Position numbers and translations under genes: made by a program. From positions 62,001-126,000 of the forward strand of contig JANQFQ010000095.1 of assembly GCA_028277765.1 (NCBI GenBank): 64,000 bases of DNA, in the 5' to 3' direction. This stretch comes from Desulfobacterales bacterium (GTDB lineage Bacteria; Desulfobacterota; Desulfobacteria; Desulfobacterales; SURF-7). This document shows, piece by piece, positions 17,727 to 25,408 of this stretch (positions are counted from its first letter, which is position 1; the number at the start of each line of letters is the position of its first letter). Below the pieces are notes generated by a model that was given only the letters and a program-made list of their open reading frames with translations, did no database searches and was not told where the DNA came from.

Positions 17727-17969
17727 GGTTACTTAACCCATATCATCCTTCTAATCGTATGATATCGTTTTTTTTAAACCATATTGATACAGATCATCCA
17801 TATCTGCAGGTAACATATCTGATATTGTCATACAATGACGGACACCTGGTTATGGGTGAATTTAAAATATCACAAGGCCAGGAAGCCATATTATCTCCAG
17901 GCGATGGCATTATCTTAATCCAGCCGCCCAAATTATCACAGTCATTTCATGGATATTTACCGCACATGC

Positions 17970-18260
17970 TTAAAACCACTCAAATTTAATCCATTGTACA
18001 GGAACATTTCTGTATTGGTCAGGCAGTTTCTCCTGTGCTTCTTTTACTGATCTATATTCACCATCTTGTTCTGTTTCCCATTTTTTGTTACAACTAAAAC
18101 GATATACTGTATCTGAATCATTATACTGGCAAATAGCCAATCCATAAATCTCAGCCGCAATACTACCGTCTTCATAGTGAACGATGCCAAACGGTTTTTC
18201 ACCGGACCAGGCCCAGAATAGTACCTTGGCATTGTCAATTATTTCTGGTGGTTTATTCAT
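17970..18260 (-). CDS. Hypothetical small protein, immunity-like context
   Basis: This 96-residue protein is rich in aromatic residues (VLFWAWSGEKPFG, PVQWIKFEWF at the end) and has an alternating beta pattern; no family is recognised. It is cytoplasmic by composition. It lies 44 bases after the repeat protein gene upstream and 243 bases from the next gene downstream, in a row of small minus-strand genes. Confidence 0.6.
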   Translation of the reverse strand: MNKPPEIIDNAKVLFWAWSGEKPFGIVHYEDGSIAAEIYGLAICQYNDSDTVYRFSCNKKWETEQDGEYRSVKEAQEKLPDQYRNVPVQWIKFEWF

Positions 18261-18304
18261 TCCAATTCTTTACACAATCATGTCGTTATATAAGAACATT
18301 ACAT

Positions 18305-18841
18305 TTATGGATTTTTTATTTCTTTGATGGTTTTTTTCGCTCTGTTTTTGACGGTTTCACTTCGATCATTTAATAAAATTTCTAAAACCTCTAATCGTAT
18401 ACTCTCTCGAGCAAGCACCTTTCTGAATTGCATAGCAATACGTTCAGATTGAAGTAGCGTCTTAATGGTTGCTATCGGAGTTTTTGTATTGTTACACAAA
18501 TGAATACCTGCACTGAATCCTTTCTGATGGTTACGCCCATTGTCCAGTACAGGAATAAGGTGTTTAGCCAATAATGAAAGTGTTTCAGCATCAGCATTAT
18601 TGTTCTTCGCAATTTCAACAGCAAGTTCCTGCTGGCTCCATGAGACAACAATTTCAGGTACAAGAGAAGCAAGCACATCTGCATCAGTGTTTGGGTTGCC
18701 GGCAACAGCTGTTAAAACAAAACCATACGGTGCTTTTGCCAGTTCTCGTAATTCAGATGACAATGTATCAATTGATTTTGCTGCGTTTAAATAGTCTTTT
18801 GGAGTATGATATTTTATCGTATGTTTATTTACGTCCATCAT
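18305..18841 (-). CDS. Variant leucine-rich/HEAT-like repeat protein
   Basis: A 178-residue all-helical protein with four to five repeats of about 30 residues such as VAGNPNTDADVLASL, IAKNNNADAETLSLLA, CNNTKTPIATIKTLL and LARESIRLEVLEILL. Such variant leucine-rich/HEAT arrays mediate protein binding. An AAAAGG sequence seven bases before the ATG at 18841 favours this start; an ATG 30 bases further upstream is possible. It sits between the SMI1/KNR4 gene and a hypothetical gene, so a role in toxin immunity is possible but unproven. Confidence 0.65.
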   Translation of the reverse strand: MMDVNKHTIKYHTPKDYLNAAKSIDTLSSELRELAKAPYGFVLTAVAGNPNTDADVLASLVPEIVVSWSQQELAVEIAKNNNADAETLSLLAKHLIPVLDNGRNHQKGFSAGIHLCNNTKTPIATIKTLLQSERIAMQFRKVLARESIRLEVLEILLNDRSETVKNRAKKTIKEIKNP

Positions 18842-18893
18842 TGAAGACCTTTTTACATTAAGATAAATCATGACACATTATCCCTTTACGGAC

Positions 18894-19265
18894 TTAGGAA
18901 TTACTGCTGTACGTCAATATATCTTCATAGTTCTTGAGGACAATTTCTACTGCATCATCTTTGTCGTATCCATCTTCATCAACACTATCATGATAAATTC
19001 GGTAAAGAGGCCCTGCTGGGCCATCATTCGTATTTATAAAATATGGGTCTCCATTCCCCGCCAAACAGCTTCCTACTGGTAAATACCCATCCTTCGATAC
19101 AGCCAAACCTGGATAGAAGTTTGTAGCTTCATCAATAATATCTTTCTCGTTGAGAATCTTAATATCTGCTCCCAGCTCAGACAAATCATTTGTTTCCGGT
19201 ATCTCAAAGTCTTTTCCTATCATATCGTTTTTCGAAATAAATTCTTTCCAATATTCTGGAATCAT
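18894..19265 (-). CDS. SMI1/KNR4 (SUKH-superfamily) immunity-type protein
   Basis: A 123-residue protein beginning MIPEYWKEFISKN and containing the YLPVGSCLAGNGDPYFIN and PLYRIYHD segments that mark SUKH-superfamily proteins, which commonly neutralise nuclease toxins of contact-dependent systems. Its ATG overlaps the TGA of an upstream open frame (ATGA at 19262-19265), the coupling seen between toxin and immunity genes. Only a short C-terminal fragment of that upstream frame survives. AGGAGG lies six bases before the start. Confidence 0.8.
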   Translation of the reverse strand: MIPEYWKEFISKNDMIGKDFEIPETNDLSELGADIKILNEKDIIDEATNFYPGLAVSKDGYLPVGSCLAGNGDPYFINTNDGPAGPLYRIYHDSVDEDGYDKDDAVEIVLKNYEDILTYSSNS

Positions 19266-19411
19266 TTTTTACCTCCTATATGTTTTTTAAAAGCTGATTT
19301 ACCATCATCTTCGAGTATACAATATTGTTTAGATCCCTCGTGTTGTTTATCTATTGTGAATTGTTCCACTTTTCCTCCTGCTTTTGATTCTGTATAAGTC
19401 GTTTCAATTTT
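19262..19411 (-). pseudogene. Possible remnant of a toxin C-terminus
   Basis: An in-frame stretch of about 48 codons without stop (KIETTYTES...KQYCILEDDGKSAFKK...GGKK) ends in TGA overlapping the ATG of the SUKH-type immunity gene. It has no Met start; a TAA bounds it upstream. The position is that of a cognate toxin, so I read it as the surviving tail of one. It is too short to name. Confidence 0.4.
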
Positions 19412-19518
19412 TTAAATAATGTTGGATATAAATATTAGGATTTATCTGTCTATAGCATAGAATTTTTAGCTTTAAAAGAGACATCATCCACGCAGTATCA
19501 TTTCTTTTTTTTCGTGGT

Positions 19519-19565
19519 CGTGATCGTGGTCAGTCACACTATCAGCGTGACTGACCACGATCACG
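19519..19565. terminator. Perfect 19-bp inverted repeat with T tracts on both sides
   Basis: CGTGATCGTGGTCAGTCAC, a nine-base loop, then its exact complement. T runs flank both ends (TTTTTTTT before, TTTTTTT after); in plus orientation this is a strong intrinsic terminator shape. On the minus strand, the direction of the neighbouring genes, the flanks are A tracts, so it would not act as a standard terminator there. Confidence 0.6.
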
Positions 19566-19698
19566 TTTTTTTCAATTTATGGCAGAGTTCATAGCTTAAA
19601 ATCCCCCTGCTTTAAAAATGCGACATTCTATATGTATAATGGAAAATTTTTACACCCTGAAAAGTGCCACATAGAAATGGTATAATCAACTTTTTGGT

Positions 19699-20067
19699 TT
19701 ACGGAGTTTTATCAATATTCAATTCCTTATCAAAACCAAACCAGCCTATTTTTTGAACAATAATTATTTTGTTTTCCGTAATTTGAGTTACCGCAGCTTC
19801 TGAAAAATTAGTTGAAGAATGTGAACTACTTTTGTAATTCTTGGATTTCGTTTCATTAACCTCACATTGACGGTATATAGCTGTTCCATCATGATTAATG
19901 ACTAGAAGCATATTATCTATTTTTATCGAGTTACTCTCTATATTTTCAAATCGAAATTGCCAGGCCCCTACGTAGTTGCTGTGCTGTTCGGTGATTTTCA
20001 TCGGGGTACCGTCACTACACCCGAATAAAAGAAGAGTCATTACTATGAAATTAATAATTTTGTACAT
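19699..20067 (-). CDS. Small lipoprotein, probable integron cassette gene
   Basis: A 122-residue protein with a lipoprotein signal: MYKIINFIVMTLLLFGC, lipobox Cys at residue 17. The mature part is beta-rich (MLLVINHDGTAIYRQC) and ends IDKTP; function unknown. I start it at the ATG at 20067 because AGGAGG is seven bases upstream; longer frames run into an attC site. The ATG lies 17 bases after the GTTATG core of that attC, the usual cassette distance. No attC is visible after its stop codon. Confidence 0.75.
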   Translation of the reverse strand: MYKIINFIVMTLLLFGCSDGTPMKITEQHSNYVGAWQFRFENIESNSIKIDNMLLVINHDGTAIYRQCEVNETKSKNYKSSSHSSTNFSEAAVTQITENKIIIVQKIGWFGFDKELNIDKTP

Positions 20068-20083
20068 ATTAACACCTCCTAAA

Positions 20084-20159
20084 ACATAACGTACGCTTGA
20101 ACTCACTGGTTTTTACGGAACTCAGCGGAGTAAAAATTCAGTGCGGTGATTTGTTATGC
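20084..20159 (-). other. Integron attC site (GCATAAC...GTTATG type)
   Basis: Minus strand: GCATAACAAATCACCGCACTG ... CAGTGAGTTCAAGCGTACGTTATG. Pairings CATAAC/GTTATG, CACTG/CAGTG and TTTTTAC/GTAAAAA enclose a 13-base loop, total about 76 bases. The stop codon of the toxin gene is inside the GCATAAC core and the lipoprotein gene starts 17 bases after GTTATG, the normal cassette layout. Confidence 0.8.
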
Positions 20160-20450
20160 CTTAATCTCATCTATTGGCAATATCTGTTTTCCATGTCGAA
20201 TAGTAAGTATGGATATTTGTTTGGTTTCGAGTTGATAGATGATCCGGTAATTTCCGTAAATTAACTCCCTGAATTGATGCTCATTAATTTCAGGGACGAT
20301 CCGTCCGATTTCTGGATTAGATTGAAGCTGCTCAACCTTTGAAAATACTGTATGAATCCATTTGTCCGCTGCCAAAGGTTTATCTTGTGCGATGTAATCA
20401 ACGATTTCCGATGCCCTTTCAACAGCAAGGGGAGACCATACTATTTTCAT
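20154..20450 (-). CDS. RelE/ParE-family toxin (cassette-borne)
   Basis: A 98-residue protein with the ParE/RelE pattern: IVWSPLAVERASEIVDYIAQD, PEIGRIVPEI, ELIYGNYRIIYQ and a closing strand. It resembles the toxin at 7800-8132 in layout but is a different, shorter sequence. Its start overlaps the antitoxin stop by four bases. The stop codon TAA is part of an attC core, so the pair is probably an integron gene cassette; toxin-antitoxin cassettes are common in large cassette arrays, where they discourage array loss. Confidence 0.9.
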   Translation of the reverse strand: MKIVWSPLAVERASEIVDYIAQDKPLAADKWIHTVFSKVEQLQSNPEIGRIVPEINEHQFRELIYGNYRIIYQLETKQISILTIRHGKQILPIDEIKA

Positions 20451-20728
20451 TTAGGAACTCGCTTCAATAGTTTGTCTTTTGCCTTTTTGTGGGATATCCC
20501 TACTCCTTTTGCCAGTTGGTTGAGAGAGGTTTGGACGTCTGATAGAAGCTCAATTTTTTCTTGCATAGCTTCAAATTCATTTGCACCCAACAGTACAGCA
20601 ACCCCTTTGCCATGCTGAGTAATTATTACCGGGCGCTTTGTGTCATGGACTTGCTTAATGTAAGAAGCCATGGAATTCCTGACTTCCGACAACGACCTAA
20701 TGTCTTGATTAATTTTGAACTTTTGCAT
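20447..20728 (-). CDS. Phd/YefM-family antitoxin (cassette-borne)
   Basis: A 93-residue protein with the Phd/YefM elements DIRSLSEVRNSMASYIKQV and RPVIITQHGKGVAVLLG, and a Lys-rich C-terminus. It precedes the toxin with a four-base overlap (ATGA). An AGAGGT ribosome site lies upstream. An imperfect palindrome TTGTACAT...ACATACAA about 25 bases before the start is a candidate autoregulatory operator. Confidence 0.9.
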   Translation of the reverse strand: MQKFKINQDIRSLSEVRNSMASYIKQVHDTKRPVIITQHGKGVAVLLGANEFEAMQEKIELLSDVQTSLNQLAKGVGISHKKAKDKLLKRVPK

Positions 20729-20752
20729 TTTGTACCTCTTTCAGTATGAATT

Positions 20753-20772
20753 TTGTACATAATAACATACAA
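20753..20772. promoter_or_regulatory. Candidate operator of the second toxin-antitoxin operon
   Basis: TTGTACATAATAACATACAA is an imperfect palindrome (TTGTA...TACAA outer arms) 25 bases before the antitoxin start. Antitoxins of this family repress from such sites; identity is inferred from position and symmetry only. Confidence 0.35.
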
Positions 20773-21008
20773 TTTAAGGTGCAATCAAGTGTTTTTTTAT
20801 ATGGCATTAGTTATTAGTTGACACGCTTCTTTTTGTCACGATTTTATAAGATTTGAACTGATTTTTATCCAATATATCACAGTTTCTGTTTTTTCAACCA
20901 AATCTAATAATATTCTTATTTTTTAGCAAGTTATCTTGATTTTTCTTAATTTTCTTTCATCTCATGAATCTGCTTTTTGTACCATATCGGTGTCTTAGGC
21001 TGTTCACG

Positions 21009-21050
21009 AAAAAAAACGGGGCCGGCGGAATATTTTGTCCGCCGGCCCCG
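21009..21050 (-). terminator. Rho-independent terminator of FAD operon copy 2
   Basis: On the minus strand a perfect 13-bp stem CGGGGCCGGCGGA/TCCGCCGGCCCCG with an eight-base loop and eight T residues, 36 bases after the stop codon. It is the counterpart of the terminator at 11810-11852. Confidence 0.95.
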
Positions 21051-21085
21051 AAGATTAATCCAGGATATCCTGTATTTTTTAAAAT

Positions 21086-22747
21086 TTATTCCAGGTATGT
21101 TTTAACATACTTTTCCATATCTTTTGTGGGACTCCACCATTTTTTACCTCCAAGATCTTCAACAACCTTGTTTGCCGCGAGATAACCAGGTCCGCCAAGT
21201 ATCAGGCCGCCGGGATAAACTGACGCACCGCCAACGTAAAGGCCTTCAATAGGTGTGTTTGTGCTGGAGCATTCCTGGTTGGGACGGAAACAGCCAAGCT
21301 GAACAGGCTTGTAATCACCATGCTTAATCGAACCGAAACGCATGTTCGGCATCCGGATCTCGATGTCCTCTGGCGACTCCATCTCAGATATAATAATGTT
21401 CTCTTTGGTCATGTTCGGGGCTGCTTTCTGCCATGTGGCAAGCATCGCTTCCTTAACCTCTTCTCCGCTGGCCTGCCAGCCGCCGTCAATATTATATGGC
21501 GCGTGCATCTGGAAAAACGCCACATGTCCTGGCTTTCTTGCAAGATGAGAATCCCAGAAGGTCTCCGTGGTGCAGTGGCCGCCGATATTGTTCAGGTCCA
21601 GCTTGCCGGAAACCACGTTTTCCCAGTGTTTTAAGACCTGATCAGTATTATCGAAACCGATGATGTTCATAAACGTCTCATTTACCCATTGATGATCAGA
21701 CGCGTAGTTCGGCGCCTCATTTGTGGCCACGTGCAGGGTATTGAAACTCCACTTGTCATAAGTCCAGCCTTCGATGGAGCCTTTCAGGTCGCCTGGCAGT
21801 TTGTCACCCCCCACAAGATCAAGGAATGTAGTGTGAGGATCAAGGGTAGACACAACTGCGTCTGCGTGAAGTGTACGACCTTCCCAAAGCTCAACACCCT
21901 TGGCCTTTCCCCCTTCCATGATGATCTCGTTTACCTGGGAGGCGTCAAGAATGGTGCCGCCTGCCTGAACAAATTCACGGGCAAGGGAATTGCCCAGCTT
22001 GTGGGAACCGCCCTGGCAGTAGCACTTGTTCATTCCCCGTACCAGCAGCAGTGGCACGAAAAATCCCACGCCGGTCTCCTGCGGATCAAGGCCCCACATA
22101 CAGGATGCGTATAACAAAAGCGCCCGCAGTTTTTCATTTTCAAATGTATTGTTGATAATTTCAAGGGGGCTGTGCTCTGTAAGTTCCAGCATGGCCTCAC
22201 CGATCTCGGTTTTCTGCATGGCCATGGTAATATCGATGGGCGGCATTGGCGGGATATACGTGGCCGGTGCCACGATCTCGTCAACAATCCGTCGCCATGT
22301 CCTCATCACACGGCCGAACTGGATTGCGTCCCTTTGAGAAACCTTGTGAATTGAATCCATGGTGTCATCTATCATGCGGCACAGCGACAGGGATGTGCCG
22401 TCACTGTATAACATGGCTGTCTGCTGGTTTGGTTTGATCCAGACCAGGCCGTGACGCTCAAGGTCGAAATCTTGCAATACAGGCATGTATTCGACCATCA
22501 TATGATAGATCGCATGAATATTTGAATAATAACCGGGCCACAGGATTTCCTCTGTGGCCAGTCCACCGCCGATTTCATAACGGCGTTCAACCAGGGCAAC
22601 TTTAAGCCCCGCCTTTGCCAGATACGCGGCAGTTATAAGGCCGTTGGGTCCGGCGCCGATGACAACAACATCCCATTCACTTTCTGGTGGAAATTCCGGA
22701 AAAAATGCCTGAGGATGTTTTTTCCCTACAAGTTCTTTCTTAGCCAT
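21086..22747 (-). CDS. Phytoene-desaturase-like FAD oxidoreductase, copy 2 second gene
   Basis: A 553-residue flavoprotein, same length as the protein at 11887-13548 and nearly the same sequence, with VVVIGAGPNGLITAAYLAKAG, ERRYEIGGGLATEE and the C-terminal GLYVGGASVYPGGLILGG motif. Differences are scattered and mostly conservative, concentrated in the region 380-470, so both copies appear to be under selection. The start at 22747 has a GGAGAAAAAATATT ribosome site. It follows its partner by 23 bases. Confidence 0.85.
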   Translation of the reverse strand: MAKKELVGKKHPQAFFPEFPPESEWDVVVIGAGPNGLITAAYLAKAGLKVALVERRYEIGGGLATEEILWPGYYSNIHAIYHMMVEYMPVLQDFDLERHGLVWIKPNQQTAMLYSDGTSLSLCRMIDDTMDSIHKVSQRDAIQFGRVMRTWRRIVDEIVAPATYIPPMPPIDITMAMQKTEIGEAMLELTEHSPLEIINNTFENEKLRALLLYASCMWGLDPQETGVGFFVPLLLVRGMNKCYCQGGSHKLGNSLAREFVQAGGTILDASQVNEIIMEGGKAKGVELWEGRTLHADAVVSTLDPHTTFLDLVGGDKLPGDLKGSIEGWTYDKWSFNTLHVATNEAPNYASDHQWVNETFMNIIGFDNTDQVLKHWENVVSGKLDLNNIGGHCTTETFWDSHLARKPGHVAFFQMHAPYNIDGGWQASGEEVKEAMLATWQKAAPNMTKENIIISEMESPEDIEIRMPNMRFGSIKHGDYKPVQLGCFRPNQECSSTNTPIEGLYVGGASVYPGGLILGGPGYLAANKVVEDLGGKKWWSPTKDMEKYVKTYLE

Positions 22748-22770
22748 AATATTTTTTCTCCTTTTCCACT

Positions 22771-24501
22771 TTACTTGGGGATTGCTGATATTTTGCCTTC
22801 TTCCGGGATATACCATTTTGACGGATACCACCAGTCGCCCGGTTCAGCAATACCATCCTCGATAAGGATGTGCATCAGGTTATAGCCGACTGCCATCAGG
22901 CAGAGACCGCCCGGATGAGCGGATGACTGATGGGCATTATAAAGCCCTTCGATCGGTGACCGGTACCGTGCCATTTCCGGCAGCGGGCGCTCGTTCCACC
23001 ATTGGTCCCTATCGCACCGGATACCATACCATGAACCGCCCAGAACACCGGTGTTGCGCATCTGCTGGTCAAGGGGCGAATCGCTAAAAATCCGAATGAG
23101 ATTATCGTCATCCAGGTTTTCGGCAACGCATGCCACGGACTGACGCATGTATTCATCCCATTTTTTTCTATCAAACTCGTCTTTACACATGGCATCTTCG
23201 CCGTCCTTATTATACTGCGGAGTCGGCATAATCATCCATAAGGGACCGTTGATGTGCATGCCGGGCCGTGTGCACTGGGGATTGGTTTCATCATATAGCT
23301 GGCCGGTAACCATGCCGTAAATGGCTCTTTCCGGCGGGTAAGTCATATTCTGCTGCTCGCCGAAGAGAACTTTAACATTTTCAAAATAAATATCCCGTGA
23401 ATCCATGGGGAAAAACGGGGAGATAAACGAGCCGTAATAGTCTTCAATATCTTTGGGAAGGTTTGCCCTATACTGGGGTTTAAAACGGAGCTCTTCCTTG
23501 GTCAAAAAATGGGTCATATAAAGGCTGCCTCCCTTAAGGCTCAGATCCTTAATCCGCTGCATAAAGCCTGTATCCAGGTGCTGCGGCCCCACCAGATCCA
23601 GGTACGTCGGCTTGATATGGGTCGCGCTGATGACCGCTTTGTTCGCCCAGATCTTCTTGGCCGGACGGACAGCATCATCTCTCAGGCGGACACCGATCGC
23701 CCTGCCGTCATCAATAATGATCTCTTCAACCGGGCAGCATGTGCGGAATACCGCGCCATGAGCAACAGCGCATCTGAAAAGCGCATGAAATTGACCATGA
23801 ATATTGCCCCGCGCGGCAACAGGCTTGGCCACCGCCGGCGGCCCGACCGTCGCCACACTGCAGAGAGCGGGGATCGCAACCCCTTCCATATGACCGTGCG
23901 CGCCGGATACCGCAGCAATCCATGCCGCGTTAACTTTCATCGGTTCCGTGTCGAGGTATTCATCCATGAGGTCAAACATGGTCATTTCCATGAGTTCTCT
24001 GGTCCACATTTCCGGGTGGTGCTCTTTGTAGACCTGCATGTAGGGAATATTGTTTTCATCCAGTTCAGTACCCACCGGGTGGGGAGGACACCAGAATGTG
24101 GCCCGCATCAGATCCTTGAAAGCATCATCACTTACATCCATACAGGTGATCTTCATGTACCCTTCTACATCTTTCTGGGTCATGGGGGACATACCCTCGC
24201 TGGTTAAAAAGTTTCTTTCTACAGGAAAAGGAATTTCCTTGTTGGGATTCCAGTCCATGCGGAAACCATACTTCCACAGCTCCAGCTGTTCCCAGCCCGG
24301 TGCTGACCCGCCATAGTTGGCAATCGCGTGGGGCTGAATTTTTACCCCTGCCATAGGCTCAACTGTCTCCTGGCAACCACCGCATTCCGGCCGCTCCTCC
24401 AGCACGCAGACACTCAGTCCGCATTTGGCCAGATACGCGGCTGTGGTGGTGCCATTATGACCGCCGCCGATAATGACAATATCAAACCGTTCTTCTTTCA
24501 T
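22771..24501 (-). CDS. Phytoene-desaturase-like FAD oxidoreductase, copy 2 first gene
   Basis: A 576-residue flavoprotein starting MKEERFDIVIIGGGHNG, with EERPECGGC and AHQSSAHPGGLCLMAVG, paralogous to 13571-15298. The ribosome site AAGGAGGTATGT lies directly before the ATG and is better than that of copy 1. It heads a two-gene operon ending at 21009-21050. The enzymes are soluble; an isoprenoid-like substrate is a guess from family only. Confidence 0.85.
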   Translation of the reverse strand: MKEERFDIVIIGGGHNGTTTAAYLAKCGLSVCVLEERPECGGCQETVEPMAGVKIQPHAIANYGGSAPGWEQLELWKYGFRMDWNPNKEIPFPVERNFLTSEGMSPMTQKDVEGYMKITCMDVSDDAFKDLMRATFWCPPHPVGTELDENNIPYMQVYKEHHPEMWTRELMEMTMFDLMDEYLDTEPMKVNAAWIAAVSGAHGHMEGVAIPALCSVATVGPPAVAKPVAARGNIHGQFHALFRCAVAHGAVFRTCCPVEEIIIDDGRAIGVRLRDDAVRPAKKIWANKAVISATHIKPTYLDLVGPQHLDTGFMQRIKDLSLKGGSLYMTHFLTKEELRFKPQYRANLPKDIEDYYGSFISPFFPMDSRDIYFENVKVLFGEQQNMTYPPERAIYGMVTGQLYDETNPQCTRPGMHINGPLWMIMPTPQYNKDGEDAMCKDEFDRKKWDEYMRQSVACVAENLDDDNLIRIFSDSPLDQQMRNTGVLGGSWYGIRCDRDQWWNERPLPEMARYRSPIEGLYNAHQSSAHPGGLCLMAVGYNLMHILIEDGIAEPGDWWYPSKWYIPEEGKISAIPK

Positions 24502-24867
24502 ACATACCTCCTTATAGATTTAAAGCCGTATTTTAAACAGCAAATTGAGGCAAATAACCAGTTGTAATATAAATAATTGTTTAGAAATCGGTGCATATAA
24601 GCCTTTAAAATAATGAATTTTAATATTTAATACCAGCTTCTAGCACAAAACCGGATCTTTCCTGTATTGAATAAAACCAAAATAACATTAATACATACTA
24701 TGGATTTATAATATAAGTAAATAGGGGGAATCCTGATTTTCAGGGTCGATTTACCTTAAATCCAAGTATATCAATGGTGTTAATTTAATAAATTCTGTTA
24801 AAAAACAAGTGGTTATTCGACAAATCGAGTTTCTGAAGAAGAATGACTGTCAGCGTGTACCCACAGG
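24502..24867. other. Intergenic region, no gene seen
   Basis: A/T-rich, with no supported reading frame, hairpin or repeat. It should contain the promoter of FAD operon copy 2, but I cannot pick -35/-10 boxes with confidence. Confidence 0.4.
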
Positions 24868-25350
24868 CTATTCCAGCATACATATACCTGAAATCATATC
24901 TCCGATCCAGTGTGTTAAAGATATCACCACAACCATTATCAATAAATGTTCAAAGATAACCCTGGCAGAACTATTCCCCTGGTCTCGTGCGATAAAATAA
25001 CTCAAAACCGTCAGAACAATAATACTCCAGATAATGCTAGCGATAATAGCCGTCTTAAGATCTAAAAAAATGACCGGTATTACAAATGTCAGGGCAAAAA
25101 GCATTTTAGAAAAAAGCGTAACAATCGTTGCCATCCAAATTTCTTTTTCAGTATGAACATTTTCAGCTTCTTCTGATATATGAATTCCAAGTGCGTCTGA
25201 AAAAGAATCAGCAATAGCAATTGTCAATATGCCCCCCAGAACAGCAAACTTCGAATGGGTCCCTGAATTCAAGCCAACCATCAGGCCCAGCGTGGTGATA
25301 ATGCCTGATGTGAGTCCAAAGGTCAATCCTGTTTTGATAGAAGAATTCAT
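24868..25350 (-). CDS. VIT1/CCC1-like membrane protein
   Basis: A 160-residue protein with four to five membrane spans. The start GLTFGLTSGIITTLGLMVGL resembles the first helix of VIT1/CCC1 iron/manganese transporters (usually DGIVTT...), and IADSFSDALGIHISEEAE resembles their second helix with acidic cytoplasmic extension. It is shorter than typical members, which run to 230 residues or more, and lacks most metal-binding Glu residues of the plant VIT domain. Transport of a divalent metal is a possibility rather than a firm call. Confidence 0.65.
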   Translation of the reverse strand: MNSSIKTGLTFGLTSGIITTLGLMVGLNSGTHSKFAVLGGILTIAIADSFSDALGIHISEEAENVHTEKEIWMATIVTLFSKMLFALTFVIPVIFLDLKTAIIASIIWSIIVLTVLSYFIARDQGNSSARVIFEHLLIMVVVISLTHWIGDMISGICMLE

Positions 25351-25408
25351 ATGCTAATAAAACACATTATACGGATTCTTTGCATCTATCTCAACAGAAA
25401 CTTTATAT

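Larger units (their letters stand above)
21009..24501 (-). repeat. Large direct repeat, copy 2 (FAD operon with terminator)
   Basis: Counterpart of 11810-15298: same gene order, same gene lengths to within a codon, same terminator. The sequence upstream of the first gene does not match between the copies, so the duplicated unit ends near the start codons. Confidence 0.9.

Noticed and set aside
17781..17989. Plus-strand frame reading SPGDGIILIQPP that looks protein-like
   Set aside because: It lies in a gap between minus-strand genes, has no ribosome site or start at a sensible place, overlaps the neighbouring gene at its end, and the minus strand gives a similarly composed peptide; I cannot support either.
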